Positions 21,467 through 28,954 of a stretch of 64,000 nt of DNA are shown piece after piece. The position numbers were made by a program, and so were the translations under genes. The notes under the pieces are model-generated. The model had not been told where the DNA came from and searched no databases. It saw nothing but the letters and a program-made list of their open reading frames with translations. The stretch's first letter is position 1, and each line of letters opens with the position of its first letter. Origin of the DNA: a virus; IMG/VR virus record IMGVR_UViG_3300031977_001295, positions 29,683-93,682 of that record; one strand, 5' to 3'.

Positions 21467-22488
21467 TTTTTGTTCTTTTCATACATCTCATTAATTAAGT
21501 CAGCTTGTTCTTGTGTCATCTTACGACTATCAAGTAGTTCGCCAGTCTTAGTGACATAACCCCTAGTAGTAGCGATTGCATCTTTCACCCACTTGGGCCT
21601 TTTTAGTTGTTTCGCATTAAATTTAGGTTTGGGTGGTGGTTCCGATACCGACACTTCCTGCACAGTTTCTTCTTGTATAGTTTCTACTGGCGTTTCTTTA
21701 ATATCGTCTAAAACCAAAACCTCTTTTGTTTTAACAGTCGTAGGTGTTTCCTCTCTTCTGGTCGCAATCGCTTTGGTACTTGCTATTAGTAATACCACAG
21801 CGAGTGGGTCAAAGACAAACACCAACGAAAGAATAACACCTCTCACAGCCTTGTCATAGTAGTTCTGTGCTTCGTCGCCGTAGATTAATTCTGCGATATA
21901 TTTAATCGCACCAATCTCTAACTCAAACGCAATATTTTCTCTCTTTAATTCTAACTCTTCTTCTTGTAGTTTGTCAATTGTTTGGGAGATTTCTTCTCGT
22001 GAAGCTTCTAATTGTGTGCGTTCTGTTTTCTGTTCTTCCCTTGCCTTTAAACCTCTGGTTATATACCCCCTTTCGATATACTCGTCAAGCGCAGCATCTA
22101 AAGAACCTAGTTGTTTGTCTATCGCATCTAAACGACGAGTTTCTGCTGACAATTTTCTTTGTACATTTTCTAGTTTAACATCATTATTAGATGTCTTGGT
22201 TTCCTGTTCTAAATGTGCCCTAGAAAGATAACCAAAAATACCCATACTGGTGATAAACATTAACACCACCACAGCGAGAGTTAGATACGATTTGATTGGA
22301 ATACTGATTCGTTTCCACTCAAGATGTAACCATGCGGCCGTTACAAGTTTACCCACTTCGAGTGCACTGGCCATAATCACTACTGACCAGAACGCACCAG
22401 AAAATATCGTGGACAAACCTATAATCGAAAAGAATGCCGCAATCACCGCAAGCGTGATTGATGTTATAAACGCAAGGTAATTTGTCAA
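21463..22488 (-). CDS. Membrane protein with central coiled coil, inserted between genes 44 and 62
   Basis: The 341-residue protein has about four membrane segments: near residues 5-30, 32-52 and 66-86 (VVVLMFITSMGIFGYL), and a last one near 216-238 (VILSLVFVFDPLAVVLLIAS). Between them is a charged coiled coil (about 95-200), and a soluble Pro/Lys-rich tail ends the protein. The start is a TTG at 22488 with no clear SD site. The sequence resembles conserved membrane proteins of other marine T4-like phages (from memory). Its role is unknown, and a membrane link for replication or lysis timing is speculation. A late box lies at 22519-22526. Confidence 0.75.
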   Translation of the reverse strand: MTNYLAFITSITLAVIAAFFSIIGLSTIFSGAFWSVVIMASALEVGKLVTAAWLHLEWKRISIPIKSYLTLAVVVLMFITSMGIFGYLSRAHLEQETKTSNNDVKLENVQRKLSAETRRLDAIDKQLGSLDAALDEYIERGYITRGLKAREEQKTERTQLEASREEISQTIDKLQEEELELKRENIAFELEIGAIKYIAELIYGDEAQNYYDKAVRGVILSLVFVFDPLAVVLLIASTKAIATRREETPTTVKTKEVLVLDDIKETPVETIQEETVQEVSVSEPPPKPKFNAKQLKRPKWVKDAIATTRGYVTKTGELLDSRKMTQEQADLINEMYEKNKK

Positions 22489-22510
22489 AATAGAAACTTA
22501 CTTTGAAGGA

Positions 22511-23449
22511 CTATTTTATATTTATATTAGCCATAAGTTCTGTAAGACAGGCGACCATATTTAACTCGTGGTCGGCAACAAACGCATTCTTGTACTGATA
22601 GTCAGCCAGAATCAATACCAGATTAGGAATTGTACTGGTTTCTACGTTATCATACATTCTGTCATAGATACCACGAAAGATTGTGTTTGGGTCAACGTCC
22701 ACATTATTCACAACCCATGTTCTCATTTTCTTAAAGTCTTTATCTTTAAGAGCCTTGAACAACAAGTCATAATCGTTGTTATCAGCAGCATTCAACACAA
22801 CCGTTTCGAGTTGACCACCAATAGAATGTCTCTGACACTCATTGATAACACGACGCCAATCAGGAGCGTGTCTCATAATTAACTGTACTAATGTTTCAGT
22901 TTTATATTCAACAAGTTCTTTGTCTAGAATATTTTTCAAACGTGCAAGAAAGGTTCCACAGAGTTCCGCAAGTTCTTTCTTGGTGGTGTTGAATTCGTAC
23001 ACACCACATCGAGAATGTAGTGGTTCGATGATACGATTCTTGAAGTTACAAGTAAGAATGAAACGACAGTTATCAGCAAACTCTTCAATAAACCCACGCA
23101 ACGCTGGTTGGGTAGATTGGGGATTTAGGTAATCAGCCTCGTCTAAGATGACCACCTTGTATCCACCTTGCAAAGAGATTGAAGATGCAAACTGTTTTAT
23201 CTTTCCTCGCAATGTGTCAATGTTGCCTTCTTCAGACCCGTTAATAACAATGTGGTCTAAGTCGAGTTCATTACACAATGCTTTTGCAACGGTAGTCTTA
23301 CCCAGTCCCGCTGTTCCGGTGAACAACATATTAGGCAAGTCACCATTGGCAACTATTTTTTCAAAAACGTTTTTTAAGGATTGTGGAAGAACACAATCAT
23401 CAATTGATTGAGGGCGATATTTTTCCACCCATAGAAAGTCGGATGACAT
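22511..23449 (-). CDS. 44: Clamp loader large subunit gp44 (AAA+ ATPase)
   Basis: This 312-residue AAA+ protein has VEKYRPQSIDDCVLP, Walker A TGTAGLGKTT (44-53), Walker B VVILDEADYLNP (DEAD 103-106), sensor I ILTCNFKNRI and the SRC arginine-finger motif (PLHSRCGVYEF). It is the RFC/DnaX-like ATPase that opens clamp gp45. Gene 62 normally follows, but here a membrane-protein gene lies between. tRNA-Gly lies immediately upstream. Confidence 0.96.
   Translation of the reverse strand: MSSDFLWVEKYRPQSIDDCVLPQSLKNVFEKIVANGDLPNMLFTGTAGLGKTTVAKALCNELDLDHIVINGSEEGNIDTLRGKIKQFASSISLQGGYKVVILDEADYLNPQSTQPALRGFIEEFADNCRFILTCNFKNRIIEPLHSRCGVYEFNTTKKELAELCGTFLARLKNILDKELVEYKTETLVQLIMRHAPDWRRVINECQRHSIGGQLETVVLNAADNNDYDLLFKALKDKDFKKMRTWVVNNVDVDPNTIFRGIYDRMYDNVETSTIPNLVLILADYQYKNAFVADHELNMVACLTELMANINIK
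22519..22526 (-). promoter_or_regulatory. T4-type late promoter box inside the 3' end of gene 44
   Basis: TATAAATA on the minus strand, 31 bases before the TTG start of the coiled-coil membrane protein. An exact match to the late consensus within coding DNA could be chance. The position suits late expression of that gene separately from the clamp loader. Confidence 0.35.
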
Positions 23450-23485
23450 TTAACTTTTCTCCATAAAACATAATATAAAAAAGAT

Positions 23486-23561
23486 TGGAGCGGGATGCGA
23501 GGTTCGAACTCACGACCTCAACCTTGGCAAGGTTGCGCTCTACCAACTGAGCTAATCCCGC
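23486..23561 (-). tRNA. tRNA-Gly (anticodon GCC), CCA encoded
   Basis: A full cloverleaf is seen on the minus strand. The acceptor GCGGGAT pairs with ATCCCGC. The D arm is TAGCTCAGTTGGTAGA. The anticodon stem CAACC/GGTTG has loop TTGCCAA. The T arm has AGTTCGAACCT, then discriminator T and an encoded CCA (23488-23486). It sits between genes 45 and 44, an unusual place for a tRNA within the replication operon. Confidence 0.95.
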
Positions 23562-23588
23562 TAAAATCATCAGGAGTAAAAGAAAAAT

Positions 23589-23804
23589 TTATACTTCATC
23601 GGGGATAGGTTCTGGGCCTGGTCCCTGTTCTCCTTCGTTCTCAAGCAACTGAATCAGTGCAATGCTTTGGTCACGCAATTGACCAATCGTAGCCAATTCT
23701 TCACCACGAAAACCTCCACGTGCAGCAACTGTGTCAATTACAGCAACTGTGCTGCGAGTAACTCTGTTCGCAAGATCAGTGATTTGTTCAATGTTATCTG
23801 ACAT
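23589..23804 (-). CDS. Small conserved protein, paralogue of 24504-24791
   Basis: This 71-residue protein has a core VIDTVAARGGFRGEELATIG that matches IIDIVSQRGAFKGEELESVG in the gene on the other side of gp45. The ATG at 23804 is chosen over an upstream frame (23837) because CGGAGT lies eight bases before it, directly after the gp45 stop. The RG-F-GEEL family is found in other marine T4-like phages (from memory) and its function is unknown. Confidence 0.75.
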   Translation of the reverse strand: MSDNIEQITDLANRVTRSTVAVIDTVAARGGFRGEELATIGQLRDQSIALIQLLENEGEQGPGPEPIPDEV

Positions 23805-23808
23805 TATT

Positions 23809-24483
23809 TTATACTCCGTAAGTACTAGATTTTTCAAGCGCTACCCAATATTCAGTAGCAGTTTCAATATTCACAAAATGTGAAATTAATTTAGAAGAAA
23901 TTCCAACCTCATAATCACCATCAACCATTTTCAGATTGCTGATATTAAAAACGAAATTGAAACTCTCGTCTCCAAATGTTCCGTCCACATCAATAGAAAA
24001 AACATTAGATGTAGTATCTTTACTATCAATTACAGACAAACATACAACACCGCTTGAATTACTCACAGAAAGTTCTGTGTGTCCAAGCACAGAAGATGCA
24101 CGTTTGATTTTTGATAGTGTCTGTCTATCTAGTGTGAATTTAACATCTGCATCAGGCATTATAATATCTTTTGATGGTTTTGTCAAGATGTCTAGGTCAG
24201 AGTAGTGATACTTTGTCCTAGACCGTCCTGAGTTGTCAATCACCAAAACATAGTTCTGTTCGAACTTCAGCCGTGGACTGTCCACTAGAGACAGCACACT
24301 GATAAATTCGTTTAGGTCATAAATGCCAAAGGTCTCGGGAAAATCGATATCCAGTTTAGAAGAACTCAAAACATTCTTCGCTTCGGAAATAGTTTTTACC
24401 ACGTTACCCTTTTCAATCACAATGTTAGGATTGATTGTCGCATAGTTCTTAAGAACCGACATTGTTTTTTCAGAAAGTTCCAT
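23809..24483 (-). CDS. 45: Sliding clamp gp45
   Basis: The 224-residue protein is the size of T4 gp45 (228) and collinear with it: MELSEKTMSVLKNYATINPN at the start, TFGIYDLNEFISVLSL, SDLDILTKPSKDIIMPDADV and a C-terminal ETATEYWVALEKSS. It forms a trimeric ring that tethers gp43 and, in T4, also activates late transcription with gp55. The gene is flanked by the two RG-F-GEEL paralogues. Confidence 0.95.
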   Translation of the reverse strand: MELSEKTMSVLKNYATINPNIVIEKGNVVKTISEAKNVLSSSKLDIDFPETFGIYDLNEFISVLSLVDSPRLKFEQNYVLVIDNSGRSRTKYHYSDLDILTKPSKDIIMPDADVKFTLDRQTLSKIKRASSVLGHTELSVSNSSGVVCLSVIDSKDTTSNVFSIDVDGTFGDESFNFVFNISNLKMVDGDYEVGISSKLISHFVNIETATEYWVALEKSSTYGV

Positions 24484-24503
24484 AATATAATTTCTCTAAA
24501 GTT

Positions 24504-24791
24504 TTACTCTTCAGTAGTTACCTCTTCGACAACAACTTCTTCGGTTGCATCTGATGCACCTTCTTCCTCAGCTGCAGGTTGTTGTTGTGGTGATGCTGCT
24601 TGAACAAAGTTCACTAAACGGTTGCGTACACGACCAACTGATTCTAATTCTTCGCCCTTGAAAGCACCACGTTGTGACACAATATCAATGATATTGATCA
24701 TAGCAGTAAAGTCTTGCAGAGAAATTGAAACTTTAACAGTTTCACCTTCTGGTGCCTGATCTACTACATCTACATTTTCTACTTCACTCAT
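24504..24791 (-). CDS. Small acidic conserved protein, paralogue of 23589-23804
   Basis: This 95-residue protein has VKVSISLQDFTAMIN, then the IIDIVSQRGAFKGEELESVG core and a Gln/Glu-rich acidic tail (about 68-95). It is longer than its paralogue because of the added N-terminus and tail. It is driven by a strong sigma-70-like promoter (24831-24859), and its stop is 21 bases from gene 45. The function is unknown, but clamp-adjacent placement of both copies is notable. Confidence 0.78.
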   Translation of the reverse strand: MSEVENVDVVDQAPEGETVKVSISLQDFTAMINIIDIVSQRGAFKGEELESVGRVRNRLVNFVQAASPQQQPAAEEEGASDATEEVVVEEVTTEE

Positions 24792-24830
24792 TTTTTACTC
24801 CTGTATTGAATTTTGAGTTGCAGTTAATAT

Positions 24831-24859
24831 ATAGTACCAAATTAAATAATAAATGTCAA
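24831..24859 (-). promoter_or_regulatory. Sigma-70-like promoter upstream of the clamp gene cluster
   Basis: On the minus strand TTGACA (24859-24854), 17 bases, then TACTAT (24836-24831), with TTTGG before the -10 box. The leader to the ATG at 24791 is about 33 bases, with AGGAG upstream of that start. It would drive the 95aa-45-71aa-tRNA-44 operon early in infection. Confidence 0.7.
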
Positions 24860-26562
24860 ATAATTTTGCTGAAATTTTTAGATTTTGTAAACTCAATCTT
24901 TCTCTCAAACTTATTATCTAACAGTTCGCCTTTGTGAGAAATAATAAACACGTTCGTTTCATCATCAAGCGTGTCTAATATCTTCAACAAATTTTCTACA
25001 CCATCAGCATCCAAACTTGAATCGAACGTTTCGTCTAGAATCAATAGGTTGGTTGCAACAGAGTTTTTCATTCTAGCCACCTGTCTCCAAGTGAAAAGTA
25101 ATGCTAAGTCTATTCGTTGTTTCTCTCCCTCACTGAAAGACGAATAGGAAAAGACATCTCTGTGTCTTGAACGTATGGTCTCGTTGAACCCCTCATCCAA
25201 GTCAAAGTGAACATAGAAGTCTAGGACTTGTAGGTATTGGTTTGTGAGTTTATTAATAACGGGCAAGTATTGTTTGATGATTTTGGTTTTGATGCCGGAG
25301 TCTTTGAGCATTTCTGTGATAACATTATTGTATTCCCGTTCCTCTGCGAGCTCCATTTTCCCCTGCACGAACGTCTCACGAGATCTTCGTAAATCTTCAA
25401 GCGTAGATTTTGCGGTTTGCAAACTATCCACGTGCATCCCCCCTGCGGATAGAGTATCTTGTAAACTTGCAATTCTGGCTTTGGTGGTTCTAATGTCACG
25501 CCTGTGCATTTCGACATCTTGAAACTCAGATGTTTCTTCACGCAAAAGGTTTTCATATTTTGTCATCTCATCGTATTGCGTTGATATTTGAAGTTCGAGT
25601 TTGAGTTTGGCGTCTTCGATTTCTCCCTTTGCGTCGATGGTTTCATTGATTTTTTTACTTTTGGTATCAGTGGTGATCTCTTGATCGCAGGTGGGACATG
25701 TGTCGTTATCCTCATAGAACGCTACATCCTTATCGAACTTCTTAATCTTCTGATCAAACTGAAAATCAAATTTCTCAAGTTTATCAATTTGTTTCTTGGT
25801 TGCAAACAGCAACTTCTCAACTTCTCGTAACTTGGTATCAGTATACCCATCAACGAGTTTCTCCAGGCGGGCCAACTCTGCTTGCTGCTCAATTAGTTCA
25901 TCTTCATATTTACTTTTGGCAGATTCAGAGATTTTTTCTAGTTCAAAGATATGATCTTCTTGTGTATCTATCTTAGAATTAACTAAGTCCAGATTGTGTG
26001 AGTTCTCAACAACCTTTTCCTTAAGTACAGCAATCTTTTCTTTTAGAATAGTATTCATTTTAGAAAAGACATTAATATCCAGTAAGTCTTCAATAACATC
26101 CCTTCGATGTTGGGCTGGCAGTTGCATGAAAGGAATAAACGACGAACTACCCAACACTACGATTTGATGAAAGGATTTATGATTAAGTTTAAGAATGTTC
26201 TGTTCCAAAACTTTTTGATATTCTTTGGCATGGGAATCTTGATTTATCATCGTTCCATCTTGCCATATCTCAAACTTTGCGGGTTTTATTCCACGAATGA
26301 TTTTAAATTGTTGACCTAATGCTTCAAACTCGACTTCAACTAGGCAGTCTTTGTTGTTTACAGAATTAACCAATTGAGGTTTATTCACATTACGATGTGC
26401 CTTACCGAACAGAACGAACGATAAGGCATCCAACATCGTTGACTTACCCGAACCATTCTGACCAACAATAAGAGTAGACTTGACCAACTCTAGGTTGATT
26501 GTTGTCCATTGGTCTCCAGTGGAAAGAAAGTTTTTATATTTCAGTTGTCGAAATTTAATCAT
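24856..26562 (-). CDS. 46: Recombination endonuclease subunit gp46 (Rad50/SbcC-like)
   Basis: This 568-residue SMC-type ATPase has Walker A GQNGSGKST (34-42), Q-loop VVLGSSSFIPFMQL, long coiled coils with a zinc-hook CPTCDQ in the middle, signature FSEGEKQRIDLALL and Walker B LLILDETFDSSLD. With gp47 it processes DNA ends for recombination and helps break down host DNA. The stop lies against the clamp-cluster promoter. The ATG overlaps gene 47 (ATGA at 26562-26559). Confidence 0.96.
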   Translation of the reverse strand: MIKFRQLKYKNFLSTGDQWTTINLELVKSTLIVGQNGSGKSTMLDALSFVLFGKAHRNVNKPQLVNSVNNKDCLVEVEFEALGQQFKIIRGIKPAKFEIWQDGTMINQDSHAKEYQKVLEQNILKLNHKSFHQIVVLGSSSFIPFMQLPAQHRRDVIEDLLDINVFSKMNTILKEKIAVLKEKVVENSHNLDLVNSKIDTQEDHIFELEKISESAKSKYEDELIEQQAELARLEKLVDGYTDTKLREVEKLLFATKKQIDKLEKFDFQFDQKIKKFDKDVAFYEDNDTCPTCDQEITTDTKSKKINETIDAKGEIEDAKLKLELQISTQYDEMTKYENLLREETSEFQDVEMHRRDIRTTKARIASLQDTLSAGGMHVDSLQTAKSTLEDLRRSRETFVQGKMELAEEREYNNVITEMLKDSGIKTKIIKQYLPVINKLTNQYLQVLDFYVHFDLDEGFNETIRSRHRDVFSYSSFSEGEKQRIDLALLFTWRQVARMKNSVATNLLILDETFDSSLDADGVENLLKILDTLDDETNVFIISHKGELLDNKFERKIEFTKSKNFSKII

Positions 26563-27620
26563 ACGATTTCTAAGCTTTGCGCCTCAACCATTAACTCGTG
26601 TACTTTATTTTTGATACGGTCCTTGTCTAAGTCAGTGTCAACCGCATCTATGTAAGTATACAACAATTTATCTGTCGATTCAATAGAAATATTTTCGTCT
26701 TCAACTTGTGCTCCGGCAAAGTCCTGAAAGTTCTCAGCAATCTGTAATCCGTATATCTTCTTAGAATTAATACGGTCAATAAACTTTTCAAACTCAGCGG
26801 GTTTGGATTTATTAATCACAATTACCTTTACGAATTTGTTATCGAGATGCGATACCTTAGTAAGGGCTTGTTTGGATGTTGTATCATCATACAAAATCTT
26901 TTCGAATATTGTAATCGGATTTTCTACAGCAGTTAGTTCTCGTGTGTCGGTATCGAACACATGGAAATATTTTTTGTCGTTACAGTCAGACCAAAAGAAT
27001 TCCATCTGTGAACCAAGGTAGTGAATGTTGTTATTCTGAGACTTTGTGTGAAAGTGACCGGACAATACCATGTCAAACTTTGAGAATAAACCAGCGTCCA
27101 TGCCATCTGTGCAGGGAATACCCATCTGCATATCAAATCCATTTAACTCTAGATGTGCACCGCAGATATCAGCTTTACAAGTCGCAATGAAATCTCTTAC
27201 ACGTTTCTCGTTCTCGTTATTAATCCAAGGGAGCAACGCAACTTTACATCCGTCATAGTCAACCACTTCGGGTTCTTCGATGATACGAACTTCCGACATA
27301 TAATGACCAAGAAGTTCTTTCAAAGCATTTAATCGATTGGTATTCTTGAAGTAACAATCGTGATTGCCCGGAATAATATCCATATGAATACCATAGTCCC
27401 TGAGTTTGTCAAGGAATATTCTTCGATTGTGATGTAACGCTTTAAAATTAATCGAAGTACGGTTTTCATAATAATCTCCAAGATGGAGAATCTTTTTGAT
27501 ATTATGTTCCTTTAGATACGGAAAGAAAACATCGGTATAGAACCGTGATTGATATTCCATAAAAATTTCAGAAGAGTTTCGAATACCACAATGGGTATCA
27601 TTCAGTATTGCGATTTTCAC
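26559..27620 (-). CDS. 47: Recombination endonuclease subunit gp47 (Mre11/SbcD-like)
   Basis: This 353-residue phosphoesterase has the metal motifs NDTHCG (with DTH), LHLGDYYENR, IPGNHDCYFKN and LSGHFHTKSQ. It is the nuclease partner of gp46. The start is a GTG at 27620 that overlaps the stop of a 52-residue membrane-protein gene (GTGA). Genes 46.1 and 46.2 of T4 are absent here. Confidence 0.96.
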   Translation of the reverse strand: MKIAILNDTHCGIRNSSEIFMEYQSRFYTDVFFPYLKEHNIKKILHLGDYYENRTSINFKALHHNRRIFLDKLRDYGIHMDIIPGNHDCYFKNTNRLNALKELLGHYMSEVRIIEEPEVVDYDGCKVALLPWINNENEKRVRDFIATCKADICGAHLELNGFDMQMGIPCTDGMDAGLFSKFDMVLSGHFHTKSQNNNIHYLGSQMEFFWSDCNDKKYFHVFDTDTRELTAVENPITIFEKILYDDTTSKQALTKVSHLDNKFVKVIVINKSKPAEFEKFIDRINSKKIYGLQIAENFQDFAGAQVEDENISIESTDKLLYTYIDAVDTDLDKDRIKNKVHELMVEAQSLEIV

Positions 27621-27775
27621 CAGTTATGCACCACGTTTGCCATTATAAAAAAACACGTAAGAAAATTAACCCCCACAATAATAGTGCGTAGGAGTGCAAC
27701 ATAATTATCGTAAGGTTCCGTCTTATCATCAGAGAATCCACCAAGGGCGTACTTCCAAATAGTCCAGAGTTTCAT
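27617..27775 (-). CDS. Small conserved membrane protein between genes 55 and 47 (52 aa)
   Basis: A 52-residue frame begins MKLWTIWKYALGGFSDDKTE and has one membrane helix (TIIVGVNFLTCFFIMANVV). It starts three bases after the gp55 stop and ends in a GTGA overlap with gene 47. Related small proteins with 'WxLWKYALG-FSDxKT' occur at this place in other marine T4-like phages (from memory). The function is unknown. Confidence 0.7.
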   Translation of the reverse strand: MKLWTIWKYALGGFSDDKTEPYDNYVALLRTIIVGVNFLTCFFIMANVVHNW

Positions 27776-27778
27776 ATA

Positions 27779-28363
27779 TTATACCAAAAAATCTGAAAGA
27801 TCGGAATCAGCGTGTCGGGTTCTCTTCTTTCGTTCTTTCTTTGAATACTCTTTTATAGCCTCATCACTTTCTTTCACTGCGTCAATACGTTCACGCAGGT
27901 CATCAATGAATGCCTGTGTTTGTTTTGCAGCTGGGTTGTTCTCAAATTCTTCTGCGACCAGTTGTTCCAAACCTGTTTCAGATAAGTATCGAAGTTTGAT
28001 ATCTTGTTGTTTCTTTTCTTTCTGAATCCTACGCAGGAATGCGTACCACGAAATCTGTGTAAAGTATGCGAACGCATTTGGTTTACCAGTACGTGTAGCG
28101 GTCTCTATGTTGTAGTTATCAATCGCCTTGAGACAGTTCTCTACAGCATCCATCACCATCTCTTCACGATAGGTGTAACGAACAAAGTTTGCCTTGTGTG
28201 ATAAACCCTCAGCAATTTTTAGAAAACATCGGGCGATGTAATCTGGAATCATAGGCTTAGGTTTTCCACGTGCTACAAATTCATTTGCACTCTTTACATG
28301 GTCCACAACCGCTTGGGAAAACTGTGCGTTGTTTACGTAATGTGGTTTTTCTTCTTTCTTCAT
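27779..28363 (-). CDS. 55: RNA polymerase sigma factor for late transcription gp55
   Basis: This 194-residue protein is collinear with T4 gp55 (185): KPHYVNNAQFSQAVVDHVKS near the start, GKPKPMIPDYIARCFLKIAE, YREEMVMDAVENCLKAIDNY, then FAYFTQISWYAFLRRIQKEK, a sigma region 2-like helix. It directs host RNA polymerase to TATAAATA boxes with clamp gp45. A TTG frame extends to 28384. The ATG at 28363 fits homologues better. Eight such boxes are seen in this window. Confidence 0.93.
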   Translation of the reverse strand: MKKEEKPHYVNNAQFSQAVVDHVKSANEFVARGKPKPMIPDYIARCFLKIAEGLSHKANFVRYTYREEMVMDAVENCLKAIDNYNIETATRTGKPNAFAYFTQISWYAFLRRIQKEKKQQDIKLRYLSETGLEQLVAEEFENNPAAKQTQAFIDDLRERIDAVKESDEAIKEYSKKERKKRTRHADSDLSDFLV

Positions 28364-28395
28364 ATAACAAATCTCATAAATCAAAACATAAATTA

Positions 28396-28424
28396 ATTAT
28401 TACATAAAATTTTTTTCTTATCAA
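28396..28424 (-). promoter_or_regulatory. Sigma-70-like promoter for gene 55
   Basis: On the minus strand TTGATA (28424-28419), 17 bases, then AATAAT (28401-28396) with TGT before it, or TAATAA with a 16-base spacer. The leader to the ATG at 28363 is about 27 bases. It lies downstream of the palindromic repeat array at 28478-28511. Confidence 0.5.
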
Positions 28425-28477
28425 GCTTGACTTTTTAAAAAAAATATGTTACCCTAAAGCTTAACACGCCAGGGATA

Positions 28478-28511
28478 ATATACCTAATGATTAGGTGTAT
28501 ATACCTAATGA
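28478..28511. repeat. Operator-like repeat: two direct 13-mers with an inverted half-site between
   Basis: ATATACCTAATGA occurs exactly at 28478-28490 and 28499-28511, 21 bp (two helix turns) apart. The inverted half ATTAGGT lies between at 28490-28496. ACCTAATGATTAGGT is a perfect odd palindrome. The array overlaps the stop codon of the upstream gene and lies about 55 bp before the gene 55 promoter, a layout expected of a regulator-binding site. Confidence 0.55.
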
Positions 28512-28954
28512 ATTAAGGGTGGAAATGGAATGATATTACTGGGTTTATCGGAATCTGAACTTCCTTCCATATCTTTTTTTGTTAGTTCTAAAAGGTAATC
28601 AGCAAGTTTTTGATATTTTCTTTTTCTCTCATAAGAGTATTCTTCACGTCGGTCATCACCAGACTCATTCATATCTTTAACAGCAACATCGTATTGGTAT
28701 ACCAAATATTCTGTAGGTTCAGCAGTTGAGATAATGTGGTCTGAATTAATTATAATTAAATCTTCAGTAAGTTCTTGATAATGCATCCAAGGCTTGAACA
28801 TATATATTCTTTGTTCATTACTGTGCATCCAAACAATTTCCATACAATTACGAACAACAATTTCAGAAAAATTTTCTTCAGCCCATTCAATTACATCACA
28901 AACAATTTCTTGTCCGTTTGTTAAAATAAATTGTTTTACATTTCTTTTTTTCAT
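28505..28954 (-). CDS. Conserved hypothetical protein next to UvsW, LSm-like N-terminus
   Basis: The 149-residue protein begins FILTNGQEIVCDVIEWAEEN and continues EIVVRNCMEIVWMHS, YMFKPWMHYQELTEDLIIIN. This is a five-strand pattern like Sm/LSm folds, often seen in small proteins beside uvsW in T4-like phages (from memory). The C-terminus is charged and helical. Its ATG overlaps the uvsW stop (TGATG). The function is unknown, and RNA binding is only a guess from fold impression. Confidence 0.7.
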   Translation of the reverse strand: MKKRNVKQFILTNGQEIVCDVIEWAEENFSEIVVRNCMEIVWMHSNEQRIYMFKPWMHYQELTEDLIIINSDHIISTAEPTEYLVYQYDVAVKDMNESGDDRREEYSYERKRKYQKLADYLLELTKKDMEGSSDSDKPSNIIPFPPLIH

